A stretch of DNA of 64,000 nt from Anarhynchus alexandrinus (Eukaryota; Chordata; Aves; Charadriiformes; Charadriidae), in contig VUYV01000322.1 in the NCBI GenBank assembly GCA_008711295.1, positions 707,726-771,725 on the forward strand, given 5' to 3'. Under the pieces are notes generated by a model, which had not been told where the DNA came from, ran no database searches, and was given only the letters and a program-made list of their open reading frames with translations. Positions 36,331 to 49,037 of the stretch are shown here, piece after piece; positions within the stretch are counted from its first letter, which is position 1, and each line of letters starts with the position of its first letter. The translations under genes were made by a program, and so were the position numbers.

Positions 36331-38897
36331 CGATTGCTCTGAAAAACAGACCTGTCTTCATGCGGTAAGTTTGTTCTAAACGTTGATCCCAAAACCACTG
36401 AAATCAACAGTGTTTTGAAGTCGATTTCCACGGTCTGGAGATTAGATTTCACTGCATTTTCAGTCCTGGATCTCACTAGTTCCTGACCACCTTGCTCTGG
36501 CTCTTTTTTTCTCTACTGCGGGGAAAAAAAAAGATGCTGTTTAACATGATGAGATCTAAATAACTGGGCACCGTGCATGGAAACTCCAGCTGTTTTGTTA
36601 GCCCCATTTCACAGACAAGGAAGCTGTATCTTGAAATGAGACCTCCAAATTGCAGCAAAGCTGAGAATAGAATCCAAGTTGCATTCTGTCGAGATCCTCG
36701 TACAAGGAAATATTTCGGCCTCATTTTCATTTGCAGATATTTCCAAACATCTTGCCTTATCCTCAGTCACTTGCAAATGCAGCTGTGAACTGGAAATGCT
36801 TCATGTTCCTTTTCCTATCGCATTACTTTTCTTTCATTTTCTTTTCTTTGTTAGTTGGAGTCATTAACAGTTTGTGAGCAAATCCATTATGGGTAAAAAT
36901 TTACCAAAAAAAAAAATATTTATTTTTTATATAAATATAAAGGTAATTGAGCCTTTTTATTTTCATGCTGGTTGAGGTAGAATACTACAGAGAAAATGCA
37001 CTGATGTTTTTCAAACCGAAATGGAGTATTTTTTTTTTCTAAAACTGAACTGACTTACAAGCCTCAATCCTCGTAACTTTGACTAAGAGTTGCGCTTCTT
37101 CAAAAAGAGACCCGAGACCCGTCTCAGATTTTTCCGTTACTGAGGAAGCATCCTTAGTTCAGCAACCAGTCAGGGCAGGCACTTGGAGAGCTACATTGCA
37201 GGTGACACTTTGGAATCGTCGTTTTTCGGTATTTATCAACCGCTGCATTTTCAGCTTGAAGGTGCCGATGTTTTTGTGTCGCGTAATAAATTACAGAATG
37301 TTTACACGCAATTAGGTGTGTGCCTACGGAGGAGAAGACACTGGGAAACAGGATTTTCCAGAGGCGGTAGGTAGTTCAGAGACCCAGAGCCACTGCAGGA
37401 GCTGTTGTCAGGGAGGACTGAGTGGCAGTTCTAATTACCGGTGTCTACACAGGTTTCTCATAGGAAGATACAAGCTGTCACGATCCCTTGCCAATCACAT
37501 GAGAACTGACCTAGGGAGAACGTCAACTGAAGGTGAGTGTACATGTCCAATAAATTCAGTCCCCGCTGCATTAGCTTATTTTTAGGATTGTCCTGAAAAG
37601 CCGTTCAGCCTGTATCATAAAACCTTCAACTGAGCCGAAAATATACAGAATGATGATGACTTTAAATTTGGGTTCATGCCCTCTGGGGCATGAATTCATA
37701 GTACTTCGGATATGATTTGATAATGTACTGGATGCTGAAGGAACGCAGATTCTCTAGATGAGTTCATAAAGACAGAGCATTTATGCAATGTCGATGCTCT
37801 CCTAATCAAAGGAAGCAAAAGAAATTTTATTCCTAATTTTACTGCAAATGTTATTCTTAATTTGCACTGAAACCGTGCTTTTTATATAAGATAGTTCTCA
37901 GAAACAGGATATTTAAAGTGAGGGCGTAAATTTATGCATGCGACTGCTACGCCGTTTTCTGATTTTTCACCTTCTTCCATTGAATGTATTAGAGACTCGT
38001 TCTTGAACATAGTTTAGACAATACACGTGTCACAAGCAATGATGAATCAAAGAAAGAAAGCATCCAGAAAGGGAAGCTAACTAGACAGGTAGGCCCTCAT
38101 CAGCATCACATTCTGTTCCGCAGCTACAATAACAGTAATTGAGTCAGACACATGGATTTTAAGTGCCTCTTAAAGAGGAAAGTTAGGGAGAGACACTGCG
38201 GAAAGAAAATTATATACTGAAATGTGGCATCTCAGTTTTGCAGCTGCCAACCTTGTTCTGTCGGTAGCCACAGCTGTTGCCTTTTCTTCTAAACTTAGCA
38301 GGGGATGGGTGAAACTAAAGAGAAGCAGTGCAGGCACTTCAGCTGATAAGGAGGTGCGGGGCCAAGTCCCCCAGTGTAATCAAAGGAAACCTTTAATTAG
38401 TTCTAACTCTTGAGAGAGAGGTATTTTATTTGTGCGGGCCAAAGGTGGCACCCAGGGAGATGTCTCCCCCTGCTCCACGTGGATGGATGCGCTCTCGGGA
38501 TGTTCCTCGGCAGCTCTTTGTGCACCAGTTAGTTTTTTTCGAGTTTTGCTGTTTTGCCTCTTGCATTTTGTCCATCTTGGGCAGCAAACCTCCTCAGTGT
38601 CAGCTTTCCCAATGGCTGAAGGGGAATATTTGTCCAAAAGAGGAGAAAATCTAGTCTCTGGTTCTGCTGCTGATTGAATATGATCTTTTAGCATGTGGTC
38701 CTCAACCCCAAAGTCAAACCTGGTGGATTTCAAATCTCGACTGATGAAAAGTACAGGCTTATTGTAGCAGAACTTAATGTCATTGGTGCCAATTTTCAGT
38801 AAGAGTCTTGCAATACTCTCACTGAATTTGTATGTGGTTTTTTTTTATTTTTTAAGTGTCAGCTTTGGATGGCGTGAGACTAGGTACAAACATTAAC
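36331..38897. other. Unique noncoding DNA, no gene seen
   Basis: No recognised gene or named repeat. A- and T-rich runs occur near 36522-36531, 36906-36930 and 37030-37040. Small open frames overlap on both strands around 38.38-38.73 kb. Confidence 0.55.
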
Positions 38898-39053
38898 TTT
38901 TTCCTTTCCTTTCCTTTCCTTTCCTTTCCTTTCCTTTCCTTTCCTTTCCTTTCCTTTCCTTTCCTTTCCTTTCCTTTCCTTTCCTTTCCTTTCCTTTCCT
39001 TTCCTTTCCTTTCCTCTCCTCTCCTCTCCTCTCCTCTCCTCTCCTCTCCTCTC
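38898..39053. repeat. Long (TTTCC)n pentanucleotide tract switching to (TCTCC)n
   Basis: About 23 TTTCC units run from about 38901 to 39012, then about 8 TCTCC units to about 39053. The + strand is pure pyrimidine and the - strand pure purine (GGAAA/GGAGA). The switch in unit suggests that a single T-to-C variant spread by slippage. Such mirror-type polypurine-polypyrimidine tracts can form triplex (H-DNA) and are often length-polymorphic. Open frames crossing it (repeating RGEER/KGKER or FLSFP) are low-complexity artefacts. Confidence 0.95.
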
Positions 39054-39490
39054 GCTGCAGAAGAAAATGTGAAGACGTGACTCAACATTCAAAACAAAAT
39101 GCAAAGACCAAACCAAATCATCCATCATTTGTGATTTTCAGTACTTTTTTTTAATGCACTCTTACACTTAAAAGCCAGTTCTCTGCTTTTTGAAGTCCTG
39201 GCTTGGGATTTTTGAGTGCTTTGTCTTTCCATGTGACAGTCACCTGCCAGTTACCCAAATGATTTGGGGAGGTAAACAAAATGTAGATGTGGGTAATGGA
39301 AGATGCTTTCTCCCCCAGGTCACATACTCTATAGTAATCTGGGCCTTGGCATAAGGGCATGAAGGGTGTTTATGGTGCTGATGTAACATCGGAGGACTGT
39401 AAGAACACCAAACCTGGTGTGGTTTTGACCTAAAAGAAATAGTCCTGGGGCAGAGTTACCTGCTGAGCATCTTTCAGCTCCAAGGGATGC

Positions 39491-39519
39491 AGTTGGCTCC
39501 TTTCATAAAGGAGCCAACT
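39491..39519. repeat. Perfect 13-bp inverted repeat with 3-nt loop
   Basis: AGTTGGCTCCTTT (39491-39503) is followed by the loop CAT and then by its exact reverse complement AAAGGAGCCAACT (39507-39519). A third, partial copy of the arm (AAGTTGGAGCC) follows within about 15 bp. No T-run terminator context or RNA gene is visible. Confidence 0.9.
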
Positions 39520-42509
39520 TCAAAGTTGGAGCCCAACACAAAGGCTGGGAGTGATTTAACATGAGGTATGGATAAGCAGGAGAAAAGTGGGAGTATAACT
39601 TACCCGACAATACAGATACAGCCTGTACTTACCTTATGGTTCAGCTTCACCAGGAGGTTCCTTCACCAGGATTCCTAGCACCCAGCATGATAATGCTCGT
39701 TGATGCTGAACTATTGTATGAGCCACTGACTATGAAGGAAAGAAGGTCCTGAGGAAACAGAGGAAATGTGGATGTTTGTGTCATATACCGAAAATTCAGC
39801 CTGGCCTGCATGCCAGATGATATCCTTCCATCTGGTGAAGCTGAAGATGCTGAGAACAAGGATAGAAGGAAGGGGACCATGCCCCAGTTAGATCTAGGTG
39901 AAATATGTAGGTGAATGAAATAAAATATTTCTTGAAAAATGATTGATGAAGACTAGAGCTCATAACTCCTAGGGTAATGTTGTCACTTTTATCTTCAGGG
40001 TGGAGATCACTACATGCCAGGCTGCATTCCTTCATAGCATCTGAATCATTCTTATTGTCTCCACAAGCTGAAAATGAGAAACAGACTGGCAGGAAAGTTA
40101 AAATTTTCAAGGTGGAAAGAGCAGAGAATAGCCTGATTTTTTTATTATTTTTTTTTTTTAGATTAAAAGTTCCTGTTGCATTTTTGCAGACAATAATACA
40201 CTGGATTTTATGATTCCTCTATTTAAAACAAGACTAGTGTTTCCTATATTTTGAAGAGAAATAAGAGCACCTGAAAAAAGAGCTTACTCCAGTGCTGTCT
40301 ATATCCAGCCTGGCTTTCTGTGAGCTGCACGGGGAAGAAATATTTCCAAGGCACCAGTGGTTGCCATATCCTGTATGCAAAAAGATTCCATAAATGTCTG
40401 AAAACAGATGGAATGCAACTTTGAGGGAATAAATGGATTTTTAATTTTCTGAACATTTTGGATTCCATCTGGTTGAAGTAACTAAGTGACCTAGTAGAAT
40501 ACTTTTACCTTTCTTGTATAATAGATAGAAACACAGCTTGCATTGCTATTGACTGACACATTCCCCATTAATACACGGGTTTTGCTTGCTTGTACATTTG
40601 CTTACTTTTAACTCTTTCGACTGCGCGACAAAGGGATACCTGATGCACCTCTTCCTGCCTGTCAGATCTGAATGTTGGCCAACACACACTCAGTTCATGA
40701 TTTGGCCTTGCAGCTAGCAAGGAGGAACTCTAAAGGACCTGCCTAAGCTCACCTGACAGTAGTAGGAGCCTAAAGAGATAACAGCATACCTTAGACTTAT
40801 CTCATTTTTTTTTGCTGCAAGCATTGGCACATGTTGAAAAGAAAAAAAAAAAAACAAACCCAAACGCTTAATTTTCCGTCTTGTTTAAAGGCAAAGAATA
40901 AGAAGGAGTAGAGGCTTTGTATACAGGTACCAAGAAGGTGGGTTATTTCTGTTTATTGCTCTTTTCGTTACTGCCATTTAGGATGTTGTTAAACAAATAA
41001 GAATAAATTCATGTGTGTTTTTAAACAGGAAATGAGCATTTTGCTATGAATAGGAAATAGAGGCAACTTAAACTCACAAGAAAGACGTCTTAAACTATAC
41101 TACTGTATATAAAAAAAGGGAGACGTAGGTTTATGGAAAAGACACCATTTTCCTGCCTGCCTCAGTCAAAGCTAAAAACCAAATCTGTTCACCCTCCTTG
41201 AGAGAGAAGGTGAGTCTTTGGAATTGCTAATATTAAGCCTGTACTTACTAGTTGCCCTGTTTATGAAGCTCATTATTTATGATTGCCAGTCAGAAAGTTG
41301 TACTGAGAATAACTATTCCCATGCTGATAAGTTCATAAGCAATAGTTAGTAGGATATTGACAATGTGTTTGGTATTAGTTTTCATACTTTTTGGCACTTT
41401 GGAACATTTCTCAGGGTTCTTGCTATGAATATGGATGAAACATTCCAAAGAATGAGGAATAACAGCCCTTTTTTCTTTTTTTAAGGGACAGTAGTGAGAC
41501 TGTTTTCCACTTGTGGAAGCAAGTATATTTGCATTTCATTAAAAGCCGTTGCATTTTAGGATCACAAGTTTCAGTCTAGCACAAAACCCGGAATCATTGA
41601 AAGATTTCACATTTGCCTGACACATTAATGCTATGTAAAAAGCATGTTTGCTCAATCCTTAATAGGACAAAATATAGCATTTCCACTGCGAAGAACTTTT
41701 ATGTAAATCTCTGGTCACTGTAACCCTGTAATTCAAACTACGCTTGTTTCTTTTCCCTGAAATTTGTGATTATGAACTTCTGACGGCTGGCAGGAACACA
41801 CACTGCTGCTGCCAGCAAAACTCTGGACGCAGCACAGTCGTGTTTGGAGCGTCTTTTGCTGGGATCCTGTAATAAGCTTGCCTTGTATGGCATCGAGACA
41901 ATTGAATTCTCCTTTGTGTTATACACTTACATAATTGCATTACTGTCTCTGAAGCCTTTTTGCCCCCATAAATGATTAAAACTGTTGGTACACAAATTTG
42001 GACTCGGTAGTCATATTTAAACCTCCTTATACAGGATACAAGTGGCTGAAAGACTCACCGGCTGTGAGCGTGGAGGGTTTGCTGTTTTGTGATTTTCTGA
42101 GAGTTTCGAGTTTTGGAAAAGAGAGGTCTGTATCCTACTACTAGTACCGATCACAAGTTCTCTCATTTGTATAATTGAGAAAATGACCAATATAATGAAA
42201 ATAGCTCCATCGAAATAAGTTCTCTATCCACAGTTAATAAAATAGTACCTACCCTCAGAGACCTGGAATTTCTCTGCAAATACTTTTAGTTAAACAAAGC
42301 ATTTTGTGTACCTACAGTAAATGTGATATTTATTTTTTCATTATTCATGAAATGACTTTAATGTCACTGCTGATTTTCCTGGTAGGATGTTCAGCTCTGG
42401 CATACCGGAGCTCATGCTGAGTTGTAGCTGAAGATGTCATTCACAATAAACATGAGCTGCTGTGACAATACGATGGCAGAAGGTGAAGAATCTCTTTTCT
42501 TGTGCAAGG

Positions 42510-42562
42510 GCGTGCGTGTGTCTCTCTCTGTGTGTGAGAGGGAGAGAAAGAGAGAGATTTGA
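42510..42562. repeat. Mixed GT / CT / GA simple repeat
   Basis: A compound microsatellite of GTGTGT, CTCTCTCT, GTGTGTGAGAG and GAGAGAAAGAGAGA blocks. The CT and GA blocks are mutually complementary and could fold. Confidence 0.7.
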
Positions 42563-45189
42563 TTGTGTTTACAAGATTCATTCGCGGCACAGCAGGCAGC
42601 AGTCACATTGTAATATCCACCTTAACACAGATAATTTGATTTTCAACCTGGTTATCATGCATTTAGACATAACGGTACATGAAAATATATGCTTTAACAG
42701 TGCATTTTAAACAAGGTTGCACACTTTAAGTCGGAATATATTAGAGGTGAGCGTAGATTTTTTTGCCATCGCAGAAGTCCTGAAAAGCACCGTTCAGCGT
42801 ATGTTACACAATTACTAAGAGGAAAGCGAATTCTAACAGGTGAGTCTCAGGGACTGCTACCGTTTCTGGGCTGAACTCCACAGGATGGGCTTCCCCAAAT
42901 TTGACATCTCTAAAGGTGTACAAGTTTTTCCCGTTTGAGAGCCTCAGACACTAATGGAATTTCTTTTCTGAGTCCCAGGTTGTCTCCTGACTGGAAAATG
43001 AAGAGTCAAAAAGTCCCACGGCCTTTCTGCCCTTTACACTGAAAGGAAAATGAACTGCCTGGTCATAGGACAGATGTTGTCTTGGGTCACCATCAAGATC
43101 CTGACCTGCCTAACTGATGTGACACGGGGAAAGAGGTACGTTGATGCTCGTCAAGAGCAGAGCCTCATTACTGCATCCTGGAGAAGCCCGAGAGATAAGG
43201 GCATCTATCAGCAATTTAATTATAGTCGTACCGCACTAGCCTTCATGCAAGACAAACAGGAATCTGCTGTTTGCACTGCAAGATTTCAAGCTCAACTTAA
43301 ACCTAAAGAGGGTGGACGTGGCTGGGCATGATTTTGTGAATCACCAACAGCAAACAAAAGCAGGCATAATTCTCCTGAAGTCAATAGAGTTGAGCGTGTT
43401 TATACGAATGGGGTGTTTGGCCCAAATCCAGTTGGAGTCTTTGTGGTATTGCACCTCTGAATCTTCCCAGGTTTTCTTAGAGTCATTAATATTGAGGCTG
43501 TATGGTACCCAAGGTAATTATCCATTACTGCTTGGGCCTGGCCCAGGAATTATTCCCCAACATGTTGCCTCATTAGTATAATATAATGGAAAGGACAAAA
43601 ACAAACTAGAACCTAGGGCGCTAAGAGGAGAAGAGTGTGAAGAAAACAAACACAGCGGGGTGAGGTCCTCCGAGGGTGTAAAATCAGTGCAGTGCTGTCA
43701 CCTTCCACGAGTCTCTGCCAGTTTACACCCTGCAATGCTCTGGCCCGTGATTATTAGGAAAGTATGTTGTTGATATGCTCTATAATGGCTTCCATTACCA
43801 GCCCGTGCTAAAAGAAGCAGCTGGTGAAAGTTATGTTTATGTTCCGCAGATGGATCAGCGAGGGCAGAGACATAGCTCTGTGTCTGGTAAGCAGGTGTTT
43901 GACTTTCCATTTGCTAGCTAGCCAGAAGCAGCCAGATTCTCGGAGAGGGGTGTAGGCAAAGGAGATCAATTTAGTTGTTGCAAAGGAAGAAACAATTCTT
44001 TTTAGTTGCCCTTTACTTTCTTTTTAAATGGGGAGTAGTGTCCTGAAACGAATTGTGCCTTTTATCGGCATAGTCTTAAGTGACCGGGAAGAAAAATTAG
44101 TGTCGGTGAAAAAAATCCCCAAACTGATGGGGATATTCAAATGATGTTGTCTCACCTCCTTTCTTTCTTGCTCGTTTTCAGCAAGAGGAGGAAGCACTTT
44201 GGCTTCAGACAAAGTGAAAGGTGCCTATAATGGACACAAAACTTCCCCTCCCAGAGGAGCAACTTCACCAGTTGGTGCAGCGCAGAACAGGACTAGTTGA
44301 AATTACAGTAGAGTTTAGCTAAGCCTTTGCTGGGAGGAGAAAATATAATAATCTTTTTTAATAAGAAATCTTTTGCAAACCAATTCCAACACCTGTAAAT
44401 TTAATACTTAGGGGTGCGCAGCCAGTGCAGAAGGAGAACAATTGCTTTTCAGCTTGCTCAAAATAAACCATTTATTTTGACTCTGTTTATTCATTTCTGA
44501 TTGCTCAGAAAACCAGAAAGCGTCAGATTTTTTTCTGCGCTCCAGATGACAAATGCTTCTAGATGGAAGAATGACAACATGTAAATTCCTGGGTGAGTAT
44601 CGTTCAGGCTAAAATTCCTTAAACTCTTGAGGGTTTGGGAGCATTTTCACAGATACCCAGCAGTAGGCTGAATCCTCATTAATAACTAATATTATGACTC
44701 TGTGAATCATAGTGATCCAGATTCAGCACTTCTGGTTGCAAATCAGGTTATTATTTTACTCTTTGACCAGGTCTAGGGAAAGCTCCTTAATATGTAATGC
44801 AAAGAAGTAGCCTAAGGGAATAGAGCAGGCTGGCAGCATTTGCCTACAACTTTCCCACACTGCTATCGGGTGTCGATCCTTCTGCCAGAAGGTTAAATGC
44901 ATCCTGCTGAGTCCTTGAAACCAGCGGCCAAGGTGGCCACAAGTGGTTCTCCAAGGCAAGAGGTGACCCAGGGGAGCTGGAAGACCAGCTGAGACGGCTG
45001 GAGAACCCTGGGTAGATCTGAAGAGAAGTTGACCCTCAGCGTTGTTAACTCGTTATCGCGCCTGTTTTATTGAAACCAAACTCCTCAAAGGAGCAGCTTT
45101 GGAATCAGCACGTCATGTCGGGAAGGTAGCTGTTTAAATGAAGTGTGAGCAGCGCATGTTTTTGAGCTTCTGTTGTCGATGTAATCTAT

Positions 45190-45566
45190 GAAGGAATAGC
45201 GAGAGCAGCAGGTGGTGTCGAAATTTATGGAGGAGCAGCAAGCCCAGGCGGCAGCCCCACAGGAAGAGCTGCGACAGTTACCGCAGCAGATGGTCTGGAG
45301 AATTATGAACGTGGGACCTATCCCCAGCTGCCCCTATAACCCAGTCCTTGAGCAGGAACCAACAAGACGTTGACTCCAGGCCTACATGGTCAACTTGAGC
45401 AGCGAGACTGGTGGCTGTCGGGGGAACCAGCCACTCTAGATCCATGCTGAAGGAGCCTGACCCAAGCTGTGCATATTGATCTCTGAGCAGTGGTTCTGCT
45501 GCCGACTAGGAGAGGTACATCTTGAACCAGTTGGGAATCCCAGAATAGAAGTACTGATAAAGGCTC
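45190..45566 (+). mobile_element. Possible decayed CR1 5'/ORF1-ORF2 sequence
   Basis: This GC-richer stretch directly precedes the recognisable CR1 endonuclease piece. It includes a Gln/Ala/Glu-rich frame (MEEQQAQAAAPQEELRQLPQ from about 45229) and other words loosely like the CR1 ORF1 region. The assignment rests mainly on position and composition, since I cannot align it here. Confidence 0.3.
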
Positions 45567-45758
45567 ATGGAGGAATTTAACTACCCAGACATCTGTTGAG
45601 TAACAAATACAGCTGAACATGCATCATCGCAGAGTTTCCTAAATTATAGTGAAGACAACTTTATGATCCAGAAAGTAGAGACTCCTGAGGAGAAGCCATC
45701 CTGGATCTACAGGAGTATATTAATGAAATTTGCAGATGAAACTTTGCAAGTGCATTAA
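45567..45758 (+). mobile_element. Decayed CR1 ORF2 fragment: endonuclease piece joined to RT motif
   Basis: One frame from ATG 45567 to TAA 45756-45758 reads MEEFNYPDIC, then a stop (TGA 45597-45599), then VTNTAEHASSQSFLNYSEDN and FMIQKVETPEE. This matches the CR1-type apurinic endonuclease segment, usually GDFNxPDICW ... NTA ... FLECxEDNFL. The catalytic Asp of GDFN is replaced by Glu. Only about 20 codons later the same frame reads LMKFADET (about 45720-45743), which matches the (Y/F)ADD polymerase box with the second Asp changed to Glu. In an intact element hundreds of residues separate these blocks, so a large internal deletion has fused them in frame. It is non-functional. Confidence 0.7.
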
Positions 45759-48700
45759 AAATACAGCAGTGCTGTGTTTTAGGATTGACTTTAGCAGAGT
45801 ATTGTATGCCTTTAGAATAGACCGTCTTCTCATCCATTTATTAATTTTTACTGTTTCACATGGAAACGAAAGTTCAAGCCTACCTTCTCCTGTCTTTAAA
45901 CCTGTTTGCGTCATCCTTGCATGCCAGACATTTGAGATCTGCAGGCTCATTAACTAACATGCTTTGCAAACATCTCTCTTGGAGAACAGCTAGCTCATGG
46001 CAGAGACCGAGAGAATTAGAAAAATGGATAGATAATAGCACTATGCCAGTTCCCTTCAAAAATGCAAGTGCATACCTTTGCAGAAAAAACATCATTTGAA
46101 ACAAATGTTGAAGAGGATGAGGAATCTTAAGAAGCAGAAATATTGAAAAGATAATAATGAACAGCAAATAAGGCATGAGTTTTCAATAAGGCGCAATGGC
46201 AAAGGGGACCTATAAAATTTTGGAGTACAAACAAAGAGATATTACATCACAGAGTAAAGTTCAAATAGGGCTTTTTCCCCCCGTTGTTGGTTTCGGGAGA
46301 TATAAAATAGGCTAGTGCACTGAAATGAGGAACAAAAAGGTTACACCGATTATAATGATGAACTTCGGACAGTGAGATTTATGAATTTTTGAAAAATCTT
46401 CTAGAAGTTTTGATTTACAATGACAGTTACTGGAAAAAAAGAGGAAAACCAAACAAAAAGCCCACAAAACTTGATTTTTCTCCTGAAACAAGGGAATCTC
46501 TGAAATCTTAGGGGAAAAAAATCTCTTAAAATTTCTCACATAAATCAGCTAATCTTTGCCATCCTCAAAGAAAAAGCAGCCCTGAATGAATCCTGCTTCA
46601 TTCCTCAGATTCAATACAGGGATAATGCCAGGTTTACTCTCTAATGATTCATTTCCTTACATCTGGAGAATGTGTCTTTTGAAAATTTAGGGGAAAAAAA
46701 AACCCAAGGTTTTTGGTTTTTTTTTTTCCCCCCTCTCGCCAAGTTTTAATTTGATGCATTCATTTTTTCATTACTGTTCTGTCCCAAAATTTATCGTCTC
46801 AAACACTACGCAGCAAAATCTTGTTCTCATCTCTTCAGGAAGGTAACGTTTCAATTTAGATTTGTAATAGCGAGGTATGATCATCTCAGCGGGATGGTAA
46901 CCTTAGTAATCTTCCTGCTAAAAACCTGTTCATTAGCTTTATGATAAAATATACCCGGGTTATAAATATTTCCAGAAAAGAACAGAACTTTTCACTTGTC
47001 TACATTAATGCTGACATCTGCTATAGGTCACATAGAGAGAGAAATCTACCTCCAAAAGTGATTCCAATTCAGCGTTGTATTAAGACTACTATCAAATAAT
47101 TCCACTCCACCTGATCAAAGGCTTTCTCCGCATCTAATGCTAATAACATTCATGGTCTTGAGCCTTTGCTTTTTCGAAGATTTTAGACTCCCCAAAGCAT
47201 CACCTAAAAGGTCACTGAGGGGTCAGGGAGTGTTGAGCTCTTTGATGAGAAAGAACCAAGAGCTCCTTTTAATCTTAATATTCAACTTCAGTATACACAC
47301 ACACAAAAGAATAACTAATTTAAGGAAGACGGGTCTCAGTCCAGGCACAAGCAATAGTGGAAGACTTTTTTTTTTTGTCAAAGGTGCAATCTAAGAACTA
47401 CCGTTGCAAGCAAGGAATTTGGAAGGAGATGAAAAAATGGATGAGAATCCCTCTCTGGTTATTAGTTCTGTCTGAGTTCCAGTTCGACTTGGACTCAGAC
47501 AAAGAAGACTGGAGACAAGCACGCTATCAACAAGATAGCAGCAGTGATATACAAACCACCACTAATGAACTCCCTTTATGTGTCCAGGGAGCCCTTCTAA
47601 AGAAAGCCTACAAACACCTGCCTGAAGGCTCTTCTTGCTTCAGGCTGGATGGATTTGCTTGCTGTTCTTGCTCAAAGTTAATTTGTAATCTACAAAACCA
47701 GTCTCCTATTAAGAGACAGAAACAAAACCTAAAGGTAAAAAAAAAAAAAAAAAAAAAAGGGCGACAGAATCTCTATCAATTTTTCTGTCTGCTGCACCTG
47801 AACTGGCGTAATGCAGTCACTGAACTGAGTCTCTTGAAGGTTTCAGCACTGCCCTTGAAGCAAAGGCCAGTAAGAAAAGTCACTTGTGGATCCCAATTTC
47901 TATGAGGGAAGGTATAAAAGGCTCTGAACTGTCCCCGAGCAAGGTTATTAACTTGAAAAGTACTTAGCGGAAACTCTTTCCTGGTGCATTGACTCATGCC
48001 CTCCACTTCAACAAAGCCAGATTACAGTGATTTGCCAACGATTTTGCAGCTGCAAAATGCAGGAAGGTATTTTAATTGCATTTTCCCCTGTGATCACTTC
48101 TGTCGCCATATTCTGTGGTTGAAATCTTATTGGAATGCTTTAAATAGAACAAAGACTTGGTTGGCTGTTCTGCCCCGTCACCCTTCCTCTTCCCCACCCA
48201 AACTGGTCCAGGTTCTTTGGATGGAAACGCTACTTTTATCTAAAAGGTTTTTCGCCTAGAAAGTGACTGCAGGTGAACAGTTCTGACAGGAACTCTCCGT
48301 AATCACTGGCTGGGCTTTTCGCACTCGATGTACGTTTCCCGAAGGAAGTACACTGAAGAATTTGTATCAAGTTTTGAAACGGACAGGTGTGAACTGACTC
48401 AGAGCCATCAATATGCTGATTTACCCCAGCTGAAGTTCCTGAGCTGTGCAAAAATACCCCTGACACTAGATGTGAATCAGCTGTTTAGTAATCAGCGGGA
48501 TCCGGATCCTGGTGGTTTCACTTCCACAAGAGGCAGGAAAAAGCTTTTTAGCACGTTTTGCCTTGTGATCAGTTCTGAAGCCCTTACGGGCAGATGCAAT
48601 TTCAACTCAGTCCTATTTGCATTAATACAAAGATGGTTAAACTATTTGCTCTCTTCTTGCTCTTCACCCATATATACTCACCTTGAGTAGTAAGAGTATC

Positions 48701-49037
48701 TATAACTTGCCTCGTTCACCTTAATAGCCCGTCTGGTGGAGGTGCAGAGATGATGATCCTCAGGTCCTTGAACAGCCTCTCGAGAGACGTGGCCTCTTTG
48801 CTTACATCTCCTGAATTACCTGGTGGAGCAGCCTTACCTCTTTCTGTCAAATAAGCCCAGCGCTTCTGTTACCTGCCTGTGGTTGACACCACTCCTGCAA
48901 AGGCACAAAGAAGCATTTAATATCAGACACCAGTTCCCATGAAAGGCTTGTGTGGAAGCAGGATTTCTGCCGAGGAGGAGGAGGAGGAGCGGGGGTGGAA
49001 GCACGGGTTGATTAGGGTCCCCTTGGTTAGATTGGAT
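45759..49037. other. Unique noncoding DNA, no gene seen
   Basis: No recognised gene. A 182-codon + strand frame (47357-47905) is interrupted in meaning by an A22 run, read as poly-lysine, and shows no family motif. T/C-rich runs lie near 46717-46735. Confidence 0.5.
47737..47758 (+). repeat. A22 homopolymer
   Basis: Twenty-two A bases followed by GGGCGACAG. No polyadenylation signal lies just upstream and no retrogene body is recognised, so it is listed as a simple repeat. Confidence 0.85.

Larger units (their letters stand above)
39054..45189. other. Unique noncoding DNA, no gene seen
   Basis: No recognised gene in about 6 kb apart from the hairpin at 39491 and a short GT/GA tract near 42510. 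It contains a long A-rich run near 40841-40857 and an ATTTGCAT octamer-type site near 41528. Confidence 0.55.

Noticed and set aside
38852..39128. Open frames of 74-82 codons on both strands with repeating RGEER/KGKER or FLSFP
   Set aside because: They are translations of the pentanucleotide tract; a 5-bp unit free of stop codons stays open in every frame.
39405..39420. ACACCA/TGGTGT inverted repeat
   Set aside because: Only 6 bp of stem; expected many times by chance in 64 kb.
47737..47758. A22 run as the tail of a processed pseudogene
   Set aside because: No polyadenylation signal just upstream, no intronless gene body and no flanking target-site duplication seen.
47357..47905. 182-codon + strand frame containing poly-lysine
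   Set aside because: It depends on reading through the A22 run; no recognisable domain on either side.
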